A stretch of 64,000 nt of DNA from Bacillota bacterium (GCA_023390815.1 JAEWCC010000051.1:6511-70510); one strand, 5' to 3'; shown: positions 49,019 to 58,513, counted from the stretch's first letter. Made by a program: numbers and translations. Notes: generated by a model from the letters alone, not told the origin.

Positions 49019-50551
49019 ATGAAACGAGCTTTCCTCAGCGTGTTCGATAAGACGGGTATCGTGGAATTCGCGTCCGGCCTCGTTGCCCTCGGCTTTGAGA
49101 TTCTCTCGACGGGCGGCACACAGAAGGCGCTGGAGCAGGCAGGCGTGCCGGTTACCAACGTGTCGGATATCACGGGCTTCCCTGAATGCCTCGACGGGCG
49201 CGTGAAGACGCTGCATCCCGCGATCCATGCGGGCATCCTCGCGATGCGGGAGAACAAGGACCATATGGCGCAGGTTAATAAGCTGGGCGTCGGCCTCATC
49301 GATATCGTGGCGGTCAACCTGTATCCGTTTAAAGCCACGATCATGAAACCGAATGTGACTTTAGAGGATGCGATCGAGAACATCGACATCGGCGGCCCGA
49401 CGATGCTGCGTGCCGCGGCGAAGAACTGGCAGGACGTTGCGTCCATCGTGGACCCGGCGGACTACGCGCGCGTGCTGGAAGAGCTTAAAAGCGGCAGCGT
49501 GACGCGGCAGACCAAGTTCGACCTGTGCGTCAAGGTGTTCGAGCATACCGCGGCGTACGATGCGCTGATTTCAGGATACCTGCGCCGGCAGAACGGCGGC
49601 GGATACCCCGAAAAGCTCACGCTGACCTATGAAAAGCTGCAGGATATGCGCTATGGTGAAAACCCGCACCAGAGTGCCGCGTTCTACAAGGAACCGATTG
49701 GTACGGAGGGGACACTCGCGGCGGCGGAGCAGCTATGGGGCAAGGAGCTTTCGTTCAACAACATCAACGACACGAACGGCGCGCTCGATTGCCTGCGCGA
49801 GTTTGACGAGATCACGGTAGTTGCGTCCAAACACGCCAACCCGTGCGGCGTGGGCAGCGGGGACACCGTCTATGACGCCTATATGAAGGCCTATTCCGCC
49901 GATCCGGTATCGGTTTACGGCGGCATCGTGGCGGTCAATGCAGAAGTGGACAAGGCGACTGCCGAGGAGATGGTGAAAACCTTCCTGGAGATCGTGATCG
50001 CGCCCGCATTTACGGAGGACGCGCTGGAAGTGCTGAAGACCAAGAAGAACTTGCGCATCATGCGTCTGCCGAATATCAGCAAGAAGATCAGCAAAACCGC
50101 GCTTGATATTAAGAAGCCGCTGGGTGGCCTCATCGTACAGCAGCCGGACGACAAGCTGCTGGACGGAGAGTTGAAGGTGGTCACCAAGGTTGCGCCGACG
50201 GAGCAGCAGATGAAGGACATGCTGTTTGCGTGGAAGCTCGTGAAGCATTTAAAGAGCAACGCCATTGCGGTAGCGAAAGACAATCAGTCGCTCGGCCTCG
50301 GGCCGGGGCAGGTTTCGCGTATCTGGGCGGCGGAGAACGCACTGCAGCGTTCGGGCGAAAAGGTCAAAGGGGCGGCGCTCGCATCGGATGCGTACTTCCC
50401 GTTCGAAGACTGTGTGCGGCTTGCGGCGCAGTACGGCATCAGTGCCGTCATTCAGCCGGGCGGCAGCATCCACGACGAGGATTCCATCAAGGCGTGCGAC
50501 GAGCTCGGTATCGCGATGGTATATACCGGCATGCGCCACTTCAAGCACTGA
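49019..50551 (+). CDS. purH: AICAR transformylase / IMP cyclohydrolase
   Basis: 510 residues, bifunctional. The N-terminal IMP cyclohydrolase (MGS fold) shows RAFLSVFDKTGIVEFASGL, GTQKALEQAGVPVTNVSDIT and GRVKTLHPAIHAGILA. The transformylase has RYGENPHQSAAFYKE, ELSFNNINDTNGALDCL, KHANPCGVGSGDTV and LGLGPGQVSRIWAAENAL. ATG at 49019 with GGAGG upstream is preferred over an upstream frame start. Last two steps of IMP synthesis. The gap before it carries four stem-loops, so it may have altered stoichiometry. Confidence 0.97.
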   Translation: MKRAFLSVFDKTGIVEFASGLVALGFEILSTGGTQKALEQAGVPVTNVSDITGFPECLDGRVKTLHPAIHAGILAMRENKDHMAQVNKLGVGLIDIVAVNLYPFKATIMKPNVTLEDAIENIDIGGPTMLRAAAKNWQDVASIVDPADYARVLEELKSGSVTRQTKFDLCVKVFEHTAAYDALISGYLRRQNGGGYPEKLTLTYEKLQDMRYGENPHQSAAFYKEPIGTEGTLAAAEQLWGKELSFNNINDTNGALDCLREFDEITVVASKHANPCGVGSGDTVYDAYMKAYSADPVSVYGGIVAVNAEVDKATAEEMVKTFLEIVIAPAFTEDALEVLKTKKNLRIMRLPNISKKISKTALDIKKPLGGLIVQQPDDKLLDGELKVVTKVAPTEQQMKDMLFAWKLVKHLKSNAIAVAKDNQSLGLGPGQVSRIWAAENALQRSGEKVKGAALASDAYFPFEDCVRLAAQYGISAVIQPGGSIHDEDSIKACDELGIAMVYTGMRHFKH

Positions 50552-50561
50552 GGAAGTAGCA

Positions 50562-51812
50562 ATGAAGATACTCGTGGTGGGCGGCGGAGGCCGAGAGCAT
50601 ACGATCATCTGGAAGCTGCGGCAGAACAAAGCCGTGAAGGAGGTCCACTGCGCACCGGGCAACGGCGGTATCGCCGATATCGCGACGTGCGTACCGATTA
50701 AAGCGACGGATATCCCCAGCATCGTGAATTACGCCAGGGCGGGGGAGTTCGATCTCGTGGTGGTCGCGCCGGATGATCCGCTCTTTATGGGAATGGTGGA
50801 CGCGCTCAAGGATGCGGGCATCCGCGCGTTCGGGCCGATGGCGGACGGTGCGCGGCTTGAAGGCAGCAAGGTTTACGCCAAAGACCTGATGAAAAAGTAC
50901 GGCATTCCTACTGCGCAATACGAGACGTTCACGGATTACGACGCAGCCTGCGCCTATGTAGAGCAATGTGCGCTGCCCACGGTCGTCAAGGCGGATGGGC
51001 TGGCGCTCGGTAAAGGCGTCATTATCTGCAAAGCCGTGGAGGAAGCCAAAGCTGCGCTCTATGATATCATGGTGAAGAAGGTATTCGGCGAGGCGGGCAC
51101 ACGCACGGTGATTGAGGAGTTCATGCAGGGGCCGGAGGTTTCCGTGCTGGCTTTCTGTGACGGCAGCACGATACTGCCGATGGCGAGTGCGCAGGATCAT
51201 AAGCGCGTGTTTGACAACGACGAAGGCCCGAATACGGGCGGCATGGGCACCTTCTCACCCAGCCCCAAATACACCGAAGCGGTGCGCAACGAGGCGGAGG
51301 AGACGATCATCCGCCGAACGGTGGACGCGCTGCAAAGCGAAGGCATCGACTACAGGGGCGTGATCTACTTTGGGCTGATGCTCACAAAGGACGGCCCGAA
51401 GCTGCTCGAGTATAACGCCCGCTTTGGAGACCCGGAAGCACAGGTGGTGTTGCCGCGCATGAAGAACGATCTGCTGGACGTGATGGATGCTGTGATCGAC
51501 GGGCGGCTGGACGAAGTGACGCTGGAGTGGGACGAGCGCAGCGCCGTGTGCGTCGTGATGGCCTCGGGCGGCTATCCGGGCGCTTATCCAAAAGGCATGC
51601 CGATTACCGGGCTGAAGCAGGTAAAAGATGCGGTGGTGTTCCATGCGGGTACAGCCAGACAGGACGGGGAATATGTGACCGCCGGAGGACGTGTGCTCGG
51701 TGTGACGGCATTAGGACATGACATTGCGGATGCACGCCACAAGGCTTACGGAGAAGTGAACAAAATTCACTTTGAGGGCGCGCAGTACCGTACGGACATC
51801 GGCATTAAATAG
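50562..51812 (+). CDS. purD: Phosphoribosylamine-glycine ligase
   Basis: 416 residues from ATG 50562, 10 bases after purH with GAGGAAG upstream. The ATP-grasp motifs are ILVVGGGGREHTIIWKL, VVKADGLALGKGVIIC, EEFMQGPEVSVLAFCDG, DHKRVFDNDEGPNTGGMG and LEYNARFGDPEAQVVLPRM. It ligates glycine to phosphoribosylamine. A terminator follows. purL, purB, purQ and purS are not in this window. Confidence 0.97.
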   Translation: MKILVVGGGGREHTIIWKLRQNKAVKEVHCAPGNGGIADIATCVPIKATDIPSIVNYARAGEFDLVVVAPDDPLFMGMVDALKDAGIRAFGPMADGARLEGSKVYAKDLMKKYGIPTAQYETFTDYDAACAYVEQCALPTVVKADGLALGKGVIICKAVEEAKAALYDIMVKKVFGEAGTRTVIEEFMQGPEVSVLAFCDGSTILPMASAQDHKRVFDNDEGPNTGGMGTFSPSPKYTEAVRNEAEETIIRRTVDALQSEGIDYRGVIYFGLMLTKDGPKLLEYNARFGDPEAQVVLPRMKNDLLDVMDAVIDGRLDEVTLEWDERSAVCVVMASGGYPGAYPKGMPITGLKQVKDAVVFHAGTARQDGEYVTAGGRVLGVTALGHDIADARHKAYGEVNKIHFEGAQYRTDIGIK

Positions 51813-51840
51813 CTGATAATTTGCAGAACGATATAAATAG

Positions 51841-51867
51841 CGGCGGCTCAGTGGAGCCGCCGTTTTA
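51841..51867 (+). terminator. Terminator of the purine operon
   Basis: CGGCGGCTC-AGT-GGAGCCGCCG, then TTTTACT. Confidence 0.85.
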
Positions 51868-51886
51868 CTATCCAAAAGCAACTAAT

Positions 51887-51919
51887 GTCATTCTGAGGGC
51901 GATTGTGCCTGAAGAATCT
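51887..51919. repeat. Short intergenic repeat of the GTCATTCTGAG...GAAGAATCT type
   Basis: GTCATTCTGAG and GAAGAATCT flank a 13-base middle. Sequences of this kind are dispersed in many Firmicutes genomes. Only one copy is seen in this window, so the assignment rests on recognition alone. Confidence 0.4.
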
Positions 51920-52004
51920 TTCCATTCACTTCAAGAATCTTCGCTTGTGCTCATAATGAAGGCCGAAATGTTTGCACTCTAAAGCAGTTCAGATACCCGC
52001 CGCA

Positions 52005-52283
52005 TTAACACTGTTCCGCCAGCTTGTCCAGTTTGGTATTCCGGATATAGATAATAAGGTCGGTCGTGACCATCAGGATATCGATCACATAGAAAACCAG
52101 CACATAGGTGATATTGCCGGATATCAGCTTGCTCGTTATGCCGCAAATATAGCCGAATATGACGATCAGCAGAAAAAATAAGCTTTTCCCCTTTGCCGTA
52201 CGCGATTTGATGGATTTGGCAATGGAGAACGGCCATGAGACGCCGAAGCTGATCAGCATCAGTGATTCAAACAATTGGACCAT
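52005..52283 (-). CDS. PQ-loop/SemiSWEET-like small membrane protein
   Basis: 92 residues from ATG 52283, with three membrane segments. SWPFSIAKSIKSRTAKGKSL in the first loop is the PQ-loop pattern (Pro-Phe here for Pro-Gln), followed by FLLIVIFGYICGI and VLVFYVIDILMVTTDLIIY. SemiSWEETs are half-transporters that dimerise for sugar flux, but bacterial PQ-loop proteins with other roles exist. No ribosome site is obvious, and a longer start at 52337 is less likely. It is a single gene between the purine operon and the metallo-hydrolase gene. Confidence 0.65.
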   Translation of the reverse strand: MVQLFESLMLISFGVSWPFSIAKSIKSRTAKGKSLFFLLIVIFGYICGITSKLISGNITYVLVFYVIDILMVTTDLIIYIRNTKLDKLAEQC

Positions 52284-52430
52284 ACGGTACCCCCGAAAAT
52301 AAAAAATTTGTCCATGACAGAATACCCCTGTTTGCACGCGCTGTCAAACGGGAACGTACCGGTATTAAAGCGAAGGTCCGGATGAATATACTGACTATAT
52401 ATGTTATCATATATCGACGGAGGGGGCCTT

Positions 52431-53096
52431 ATGGAGATTGTACGTATGCCGGGAACAGCCTGGCTGGTTTATGAAAGCGGACGCGGTATTCTGATTGACG
52501 CAGGAATGCAAGCAGATGGCGGTGCGGTATTGAAGCGCATCCGCGCGCTTAAGGTTCGCGTGCCGCTGATATTCCTGACGCACACGCACTACGACCACAC
52601 GGGTGGCGTGGAAGCGCTTCGCAGCGCGCTGGGCGCGAAGGTGCTGGTGGGGGAAAACGAAGCCGCATGCCTGCGTGAAGGATTTACGCCTGTACCCAAG
52701 GGGGTAAACGCATTTTCTCGCTTTTTAAGCCACGCGGCACACAGCGTACAATCAAAAACGCGTGAGCATTATGCGCCGGTTACAGAGAACATCGTAGAGG
52801 CGGGGGAGACGGGCACGCTTGAGGGGTTCGGCTTCGATGCGCGGTACTACCATCTGGGTGCGCATTCAGCAGGTTCGGTCGGGCTGCAGATCGGCGAAAC
52901 CTTCTTCGCGGGGGATACGGTTTTTGGGATCGGCGTCGGGGCTTATCCTCCCTTCGCCGATTTTAAGGAGGAGATATCCACTGCATGGCAGACGATTATA
53001 GAAAGCGGCGCAAAATACATCTGCCCGGGCCACGGGCGCATTATTAAAGCAGAGGCTTTGAAAAGAGAGTACACCCGCCGTTTCGGCGCAATATAA
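52431..53096 (+). CDS. MBL-fold metallo-hydrolase
   Basis: 221 residues. The metallo-beta-lactamase signature THTHYDHTGG supplies the zinc ligands, with later metal residues in HLGAHSAGSVG, FFAGDTVFG and CPGHGRI. GGAGG lies upstream of ATG 52431. It lacks the RNase J/Z or glyoxalase-II specific extensions, so its substrate (ester or thioester) is unknown. It converges with the DEAD-box helicase gene. Confidence 0.88.
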   Translation: MEIVRMPGTAWLVYESGRGILIDAGMQADGGAVLKRIRALKVRVPLIFLTHTHYDHTGGVEALRSALGAKVLVGENEAACLREGFTPVPKGVNAFSRFLSHAAHSVQSKTREHYAPVTENIVEAGETGTLEGFGFDARYYHLGAHSAGSVGLQIGETFFAGDTVFGIGVGAYPPFADFKEEISTAWQTIIESGAKYICPGHGRIIKAEALKREYTRRFGAI

Positions 53097-53115
53097 AAGG
53101 GCGGCGAACCGCCCT
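53094..53115 (-). terminator. Terminator between the metallo-hydrolase and helicase genes
   Basis: AGGGCGG and CCGCCCT form a hairpin with a TTTTAT run on the minus strand, after the helicase stop. It may also serve the plus strand weakly. Confidence 0.7.
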
Positions 53116-53151
53116 AGGAATAAACTCATGATAAAGTCTTAGTTACGCCGT

Positions 53152-54543
53152 TCAGCGGCGGCGGTAGGGTTGACGCACGGGCGGACGATGCGTCGATGTT
53201 CTCTCCGTCGGCGGATGCACCACCGCGCGGGGACGCGGTGCCGTCATTTCGGACAACATGCGCAGCATCGCCGCGGCAATATCCAGCGTCGTTTTATCCG
53301 GCGCGTCGGAAGTGTTGATTTCGTCGAGCAGCCTTTCGATATATACAGCATGCTTGCCGTGTCTGTCTTCCTCCACGGCTGCCGCCACTTTGCGCAGCAG
53401 CACATCCATGCGGCTCTCCTCAATATCAGGCAGCGTCGGAATCTGAACCGATTTGATCTTTGCCTTGGTGAAACGCTGGATGTTGCGCAGCTTATAAAAT
53501 TCGCGCGCGGTGATGAACGTATACGCCTGACCGGGCTTGCCTGCGCGTCCGGTACGCCCGATGCGGTGCACATAATATTCTTCGTCGTTGGGCAGGTCGT
53601 AATTGAACACCGCCTCAATGTTATCGACGTCAATGCCACGCGCGGCCACGTCGGTTGCCACCAGTATGCCGATATCGCCGCTTTTAAAACGCGTCATGAC
53701 GGCGGTGCGTTCGTTTTGCCGCATATCGCCGTGCAGCGCCTCGGCCAAATACCCGCGTGCTTTCAGGCCCAGCACGAGCTCGTCCACGCCGCGCTTGGTA
53801 TTGCAGAATACGAGGCACAGCGAAAAGTTGTTGCCGTCGATCATACGCGACAGCGCATCCGTCTTGGAGGATTCCCTCACTTCGATATAGTACTGCTCGA
53901 TATTGGGTACCGTCAGTTCGGTGTGTTCAATGCGGATATGCTCCGGGTTCTTCTGATATTTCTTCGTGAGTTCGAGTATGGGTTTGGACATCGTTGCCGA
54001 AAACAGCACCGTCTGTTTTTCTTCGGGTGTTTTGGCGAGTATGGTGTCCATATCCTCCTGAAAGCCCATGCTGAGCATTTCATCGGCCTCGTCGAGTACG
54101 ATCAGGCGTACGCTGTCCAATTTGAGCGTATTGCGGCGCATGTGGTCCATGATACGCCCCGGCGTGCCGATGACGATCTGCGGGCGTTTCTTGAGCGACA
54201 TGATCTGGCGGTCGATCGATTGTCCGCCATATATGGGCAATATCCTTATGCCCTCCCGGAACTTCGATACGCTTTGAAATTCCTCCGCCGTCTGTATGGC
54301 AAGCTCCCGGGTGGGGCACAGCACGAGTACCTGTACGCGGCCCGTATCCTCCGCGAGCGTTTCGATCGCGGGGATCGCAAACGCGCAGGTTTTGCCCGTA
54401 CCCGTCTGCGCCTGCCCGATGATATCCTTTCCGTCCATGATGGGACGTATGGTGCGCTCCTGAATGGGTGTGGCTTCCTCAAAGCCCATGGCCGCGATGC
54501 CGCGCTGAATGGGTTCCGATAATGGGATGTCTGTAAACCGCAA
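53152..54543 (-). CDS. DEAD-box RNA helicase, CshA-like
   Basis: 463 residues. In order: GFEEATPIQERTI (Q motif), AQTGTGKT (I), PTRELAIQ (Ia), TPGRIMDHM (Ib), VLDEADEML (II), SAT (III), LVFCNTK (IV), VATDVAARGIDV (V) and HRIGRTGRAG (VI). The C-terminus is short and basic (RRR), as in CshA-like helicases that work in RNA decay and cold adaptation. The start is probably TTG 54543, with GAGGAG about ten bases upstream. It stands alone with a 269-base region upstream that shows no other gene. Confidence 0.92.
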   Translation of the reverse strand: MRFTDIPLSEPIQRGIAAMGFEEATPIQERTIRPIMDGKDIIGQAQTGTGKTCAFAIPAIETLAEDTGRVQVLVLCPTRELAIQTAEEFQSVSKFREGIRILPIYGGQSIDRQIMSLKKRPQIVIGTPGRIMDHMRRNTLKLDSVRLIVLDEADEMLSMGFQEDMDTILAKTPEEKQTVLFSATMSKPILELTKKYQKNPEHIRIEHTELTVPNIEQYYIEVRESSKTDALSRMIDGNNFSLCLVFCNTKRGVDELVLGLKARGYLAEALHGDMRQNERTAVMTRFKSGDIGILVATDVAARGIDVDNIEAVFNYDLPNDEEYYVHRIGRTGRAGKPGQAYTFITAREFYKLRNIQRFTKAKIKSVQIPTLPDIEESRMDVLLRKVAAAVEEDRHGKHAVYIERLLDEINTSDAPDKTTLDIAAAMLRMLSEMTAPRPRAVVHPPTERTSTHRPPVRQPYRRR

Positions 54544-54812
54544 GCTGATTGTCTCCTCGAATATATTTGTTTACTATTTTACGTACCTCAATAAAAAATA
54601 AACCAGCTCATACCATATCATTGAATGGAAGCTGTGTCTATACGCGGTAAAAAGAATGTTAAGCTTTGCAGAAGGCATCGAGGCGTAAACCAGAGAAAAA
54701 GACTATGCCACTAAACGCTGAATGCTTTGATTTCTACAACCGAAAGAATAAAACAGGCAGCCAATATCATTGACCGCCCGCTGAATTACGCTTTGGGAAA
54801 TATATTGTTTGA

Positions 54813-56021
54813 TTACAGGCTGAACGCCTCCGCTACGGCACTGACCGCTTCGACGGCCCGAGCGGCGTCCACACAGAAACTGATCTTGGTCTCGGATGTG
54901 GTGATGATGTCTATCCCGATATTCCTGACGGCGAGTGCGCCGAACAGCTTGGATGCCACGCCGTACTGCCGCTGCATGCCCGCACCCTCTACGGTCAGTT
55001 TGGACAGCGACGCCATCACGAGGATACGCGTTTCACCGGTTTCATATTTTTTCAGTATTTTGAGGCCGCTTTCAAGGTCTTCGCGCGGCAGTGAAAACGA
55101 CAAACTGACACGTCCGTCCTGCGGCGAGGTCTGGCTGATGATGTCCACCTTGATGCCGCCTGCGGCGACATCCTCAAATACGCCCGCAATGGCGGATGGT
55201 TCGGCAGGCATGCCCGACAGCGTGATCATCGCCTGACCATCATCCTTGTAGATGTTTGTGATGGCGATCTGCGATATCATGTCGTTCATGTTGTAGAACC
55301 CGGCCGGCTTGCCAGCGATGAAGCGTGCGGCGCGCAGCGCCCCGTATGCGAATATCTGACGCGACTGTGCGGTATGCCGAATTTCGAGCACCTCGTCGGG
55401 GCCGATGAACAGTACGCTGTGTTCGCCCGGCAGCGTGCCGCCGCGTATTGCGTGGATGCCGATCTCACGTCCGCGTTTGGGACTGGTTTTGCCGCGCCCG
55501 CAGAGCAGCTCCTTGGGGTCGAGAAACGTTTCGTTGATCGCCTCGGCCAGCGCCAATGCGGTGCCGCTTGGCGCGTCTACCTTCTGGTTGTGGTGCTGCT
55601 CGATGATCTCGATGTCGAACGCTTCGCCAAAACATTCTGCGGCGCGTTTGCTCAGCTCCATCTGCACGTTGACACCCAGCGACATGTTGGCGGACATGAA
55701 CACCGGTATGTATTCCGATGCCTCGGATATCTTCACTTTTTCCGCGTCTGAAAAACCCGTCGTCGCAATGATCAGCGCCATGCTGTGCTCGCGCGCGTAG
55801 CGGATATTATCGGCCAGCGCTTCCGGCCGGGAGAAATCGACAATCACGTCGGCCTGCTCACGGCACTCCTCGATCTGGACGTACACGGGAAACGGGTTTT
55901 GCCGGCTGTCCGGAAATTTATCTACGCCTGCAACGACGCGCACACCCTCTGTCTTGGAAGCCGCCTCGGCAAGCGTTTGCCCCATTTTCCCATTGGCGCC
56001 GCAAATCATGATATGGACCAT
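54813..56021 (-). CDS. dapB: 4-hydroxy-tetrahydrodipicolinate reductase fused to two ACT domains
   Basis: 402 residues, against about 250-270 for ordinary DapB. Residues 1-250 are DapB: IMICGANGKMGQTLAEA (NAD(P)H loop), ATTGFSDAEK, EQHHNQKVDAPSGTA (substrate motif; catalytic His and Lys) and GEHSVLFIGPDEVLEI. Residues about 255-402 look like the two ACT domains of aspartokinase: AITNIYKDDGQAMITLSGMP, then SLSFSLPRED, and ASLSKLTVEGAGMQRQYGVA. In LysC this region binds lysine or threonine. The fusion suggests allosteric control of the reductase by a pathway amino acid. AGAGG lies five bases before ATG 56021. It lies 28 bases after dapA. Confidence 0.88.
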   Translation of the reverse strand: MVHIMICGANGKMGQTLAEAASKTEGVRVVAGVDKFPDSRQNPFPVYVQIEECREQADVIVDFSRPEALADNIRYAREHSMALIIATTGFSDAEKVKISEASEYIPVFMSANMSLGVNVQMELSKRAAECFGEAFDIEIIEQHHNQKVDAPSGTALALAEAINETFLDPKELLCGRGKTSPKRGREIGIHAIRGGTLPGEHSVLFIGPDEVLEIRHTAQSRQIFAYGALRAARFIAGKPAGFYNMNDMISQIAITNIYKDDGQAMITLSGMPAEPSAIAGVFEDVAAGGIKVDIISQTSPQDGRVSLSFSLPREDLESGLKILKKYETGETRILVMASLSKLTVEGAGMQRQYGVASKLFGALAVRNIGIDIITTSETKISFCVDAARAVEAVSAVAEAFSL

Positions 56022-56049
56022 AAATACCTCTTTAACGTTTGTAAACCGC

Positions 56050-56931
56050 TCAGGCGATGTCAAACCCCAGCGTGATGAGCTCCTTTTTGAGCAGCGGCAC
56101 CTTATCCGCGCTCATCTCGGTCAGCGGCAGACGGGGGAGGCCCGCGTCGATGCCGATCATATTGAGCGCCATCTTGATGGGGATGGGGTTCACTTCGCAG
56201 AATAGCACATTGACGAGCGCGTTGAGCTTCAGCTGCAGCTCGAGCGCTTTGCGCGTATCGCCGCCGACAAAGCTCTCCACCATGTCGTGCGTCATCTGCG
56301 GCAGCAGGTTGGATACCACCGAAATCACGCCGATTCCGCCCAGCGACAGCACGGGAACCACATGGTCGTCGTTGCCCGAATAGATGTCGAAACCGGGACT
56401 GAGCCGTGCGATCTCCGCGATCTGGTTGATGTTGCAGCTCGCTTCCTTGACCGCCACGATATTGTCGTGCTGCGCAAGTTCCTTCATTACCGCGGGGGAG
56501 ATGTTGATGCCCGTCCGGCTTGCAATGTTGTACACGATTACGGGCAGACCCGCCGCGTCAGCAATGGCATAGAAATGACGGATCAGCCCCTCGTCGGTGC
56601 ATTTGTTGTAGTACGGTGAAACAGCGAGCAGCGCGTCTACGCCGAGGTCCGCCGCCTCCATCGAGGCCTGCACGGATGCCGCAGTGTTGTTGGTGCCGGT
56701 GCCCGCGATAACGGGTACGCGGCCCGCGGCCTGCTTCACGACGAACTCGAAGGCGCTGTTTTTTTCCTCGTGCGACATGGTAGAGGCTTCGCCTGTACTG
56801 CCGCACACGATCAACGCGTCGATGCCATTTTCGATTTGGTATTCTATCAGCGCTTCAAATGCCGCATAGTTGATGCCCGTGTCGGTAAACGGCGTGACAA
56901 GAGCGGTACCGGCTCCTTTGAATATACTCAT
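56050..56931 (-). CDS. dapA: 4-hydroxy-tetrahydrodipicolinate synthase
   Basis: 293 residues. GAGTALVTPFTDTG, VCGSTGEASTMSHEE, VIAGTGTNNTAASVQ, the catalytic Tyr in VSPYYNKCTDEGL and the Schiff-base Lys in IVAVKEASCN are present. It condenses pyruvate with aspartate semialdehyde. ATG 56931 has AGGAG seven bases upstream. It is the second gene of the asd-dapA-dapB operon on the minus strand. Confidence 0.97.
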   Translation of the reverse strand: MSIFKGAGTALVTPFTDTGINYAAFEALIEYQIENGIDALIVCGSTGEASTMSHEEKNSAFEFVVKQAAGRVPVIAGTGTNNTAASVQASMEAADLGVDALLAVSPYYNKCTDEGLIRHFYAIADAAGLPVIVYNIASRTGINISPAVMKELAQHDNIVAVKEASCNINQIAEIARLSPGFDIYSGNDDHVVPVLSLGGIGVISVVSNLLPQMTHDMVESFVGGDTRKALELQLKLNALVNVLFCEVNPIPIKMALNMIGIDAGLPRLPLTEMSADKVPLLKKELITLGFDIA

Positions 56932-56963
56932 CTCATGGCTCCTTTCCTGTTTGGCGACAGGTG

Positions 56964-58043
56964 TCACCGTTCGAAATACCCCTTAGCCGCCAGCAGCTCC
57001 GCAACGAGCACGCCGCCGCCCGCGGCGCCGCGCAGCGTGTTGTGGCTGAGGCAGACAAACTTATAGTCGAATATGGGGTCCTCGCGCAGGCGGCCCAGCG
57101 ATACGGCCATGCCGCTGCCATTGTCGCGATCCAATTTGGTCTGCGGGCGAGAATCCTCCTCAAAGTATTGCAGGAAGGGATGCGGCGCGCTCGGCAGGTT
57201 GAGCTTCTGCGGCTCACCCTCAAACTCCTTCCAGCGCTTCAGTATTTCTTCTTTGGAAGGCTTGTTGGCAAACTTCACAAACGTGGCCGCCATATGTCCG
57301 TCGGTTACGGGAACACGGATGCACTGGCTCGTGATAACCGGTTTCTCAGTCATTTTGATCTGTCCGTTGTCGATCTTTCCCCAGATCTTGAGCGGTTCCT
57401 GTTCGCTCTTTTGTTCCTCGCCGCCGATATAGGGGATCACGTTGTCGATCATCTCGGGCCAGCGGTCGAATGTCTTGCCTGCGCCCGAAATGGCCTGATA
57501 GGTGCACGCAACGACCAGCTCAGGACCGAAGTCCATCAGCGGATGCAGCGCCGGCACATAGGTCTGAATGGAACAGTTGGGTTTTACCGCGATAAAGCCG
57601 CGGCGCGTTCCCAGCCGTTTGCGCTGTGCGACGATGATTTCTGCATGCTCGGGATTAACCTCCGGCATCATCATGGGGACATCGGGCGTCATACGGTGCG
57701 CGCTGTTGTTGGAGATCACCGGCAGCTCGGCTTTGGCGTAGGCTTCTTCGAGCTCTTTGGTTGCCGCTTTGTCGAGGCTGACCGCGCAGAATACGAAATC
57801 TGCATTGTTTTTTGCCGCAGCGATATCGACCGCGTCATAAACGCGCATGTCTGCGACGCTCTGCGGCAGCGGGGCAGTCATGGCCCAGCGCCCTTGGACA
57901 GCTTCCGCATACGTTTTACCGGCAGAACTTGCACTTGCGCTCAGGTGCGTGATTTCAAACCACGGGTGACCAGCCAGCAGTGTAATAAAACGCTGCCCGA
58001 CCATGCCAGTGGCGCCAACGATACCGACTTTCCATTTATCCAT
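56964..58043 (-). CDS. asd: Aspartate-semialdehyde dehydrogenase (archaeal/fungal type)
   Basis: 359 residues. VGIVGATGMVGQRFITLL, the active Cys in AVKPNCSIQT, QAISGAGKTF and TDGHMAATFVKFA mark the archaeal/yeast class rather than the E. coli class. It supplies aspartate semialdehyde for lysine. It is the first gene after the lysine riboswitch, 33 bases before dapA, so the order asd-dapA-dapB runs the branch in sequence. Confidence 0.97.
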   Translation of the reverse strand: MDKWKVGIVGATGMVGQRFITLLAGHPWFEITHLSASASSAGKTYAEAVQGRWAMTAPLPQSVADMRVYDAVDIAAAKNNADFVFCAVSLDKAATKELEEAYAKAELPVISNNSAHRMTPDVPMMMPEVNPEHAEIIVAQRKRLGTRRGFIAVKPNCSIQTYVPALHPLMDFGPELVVACTYQAISGAGKTFDRWPEMIDNVIPYIGGEEQKSEQEPLKIWGKIDNGQIKMTEKPVITSQCIRVPVTDGHMAATFVKFANKPSKEEILKRWKEFEGEPQKLNLPSAPHPFLQYFEEDSRPQTKLDRDNGSGMAVSLGRLREDPIFDYKFVCLSHNTLRGAAGGGVLVAELLAAKGYFER

Positions 58044-58104
58044 GTGAACTTCCTCCCGGAAAAATTAATACGCGCGGCAGAAGCCTTCATCATGACTTCT
58101 TAAT

Positions 58105-58139
58105 ATAAAAAATAGCACGCAAACCATATCGACGCGCTA
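58105..58139 (-). terminator. Expression-platform terminator of the lysine riboswitch
   Basis: On the minus strand TAGCGCG and CGTGCTA pair (one G-U), followed by TTTTTTATA. It lies between the aptamer and asd. Confidence 0.75.
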
Positions 58140-58171
58140 CACCACCCCATATTGTCAAACAATATGTTTCA

Positions 58172-58345
58172 AGTTACAGAGCAGCGCTCCGCCCATCCCG
58201 GGCGACAGTGATACGGCTGTTTGCCGTACCCCCAGGCGCACCTGCCGGACAGGTACCGCCTTCGGCAATTTCCCCTTTCCAATATACGATATGCGGCTTC
58301 CGGAGCCATCGTAGATTGTACTATTGAAAATCGCACCTCAGACTG
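58172..58345 (-). promoter_or_regulatory. Lysine riboswitch (L-box)
   Basis: On the minus strand the order is GAGGTGCGATTTTCAATAGTA, shown as GAGGTGCGA then AGTA, followed by GGAAAGGGGAAATTGCCGAAGG, shown as GGGGAAATTGCCGAAGG, and a 3' GAGCGCTGCTCTGT stem. This is the lysine aptamer core. It should reduce asd-dapA-dapB expression when lysine is plentiful. Confidence 0.9.
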
Positions 58346-58364
58346 TAACGGTTTATTGTGCTTC

Positions 58365-58393
58365 ATTATATCACCACGTTCCGTCGCCGTCAA
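58365..58393 (-). promoter_or_regulatory. Promoter of the lysine operon
   Basis: On the minus strand TTGACG (58388-58393) and TATAAT (58365-58370) are 17 bases apart, just upstream of the riboswitch. Confidence 0.85.
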
Positions 58394-58513
58394 TCTCGGC
58401 GCTTTTTGACATCAGTCCGCAAATTTTTTACAATATGAAACATTGCATTTTTGTCTCCGTATAGTATATTAAAGGATATTGTCCGTAACTTGGAATCGGA
58501 AAGAGGAGATCGA

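Noticed and set aside
53170..54522. 450-codon open frame on the plus strand opposite the DEAD-box gene
   Set aside because: Antisense shadow of a clear helicase; composition is Arg/His-rich without family similarity.
54544..54812. Small gene upstream of the DEAD-box helicase
   Set aside because: Only short frames without ribosome sites; treated as leader and promoter region.
56961..58103. 380-codon plus-strand frame opposite asd
   Set aside because: Shadow of the asd gene.
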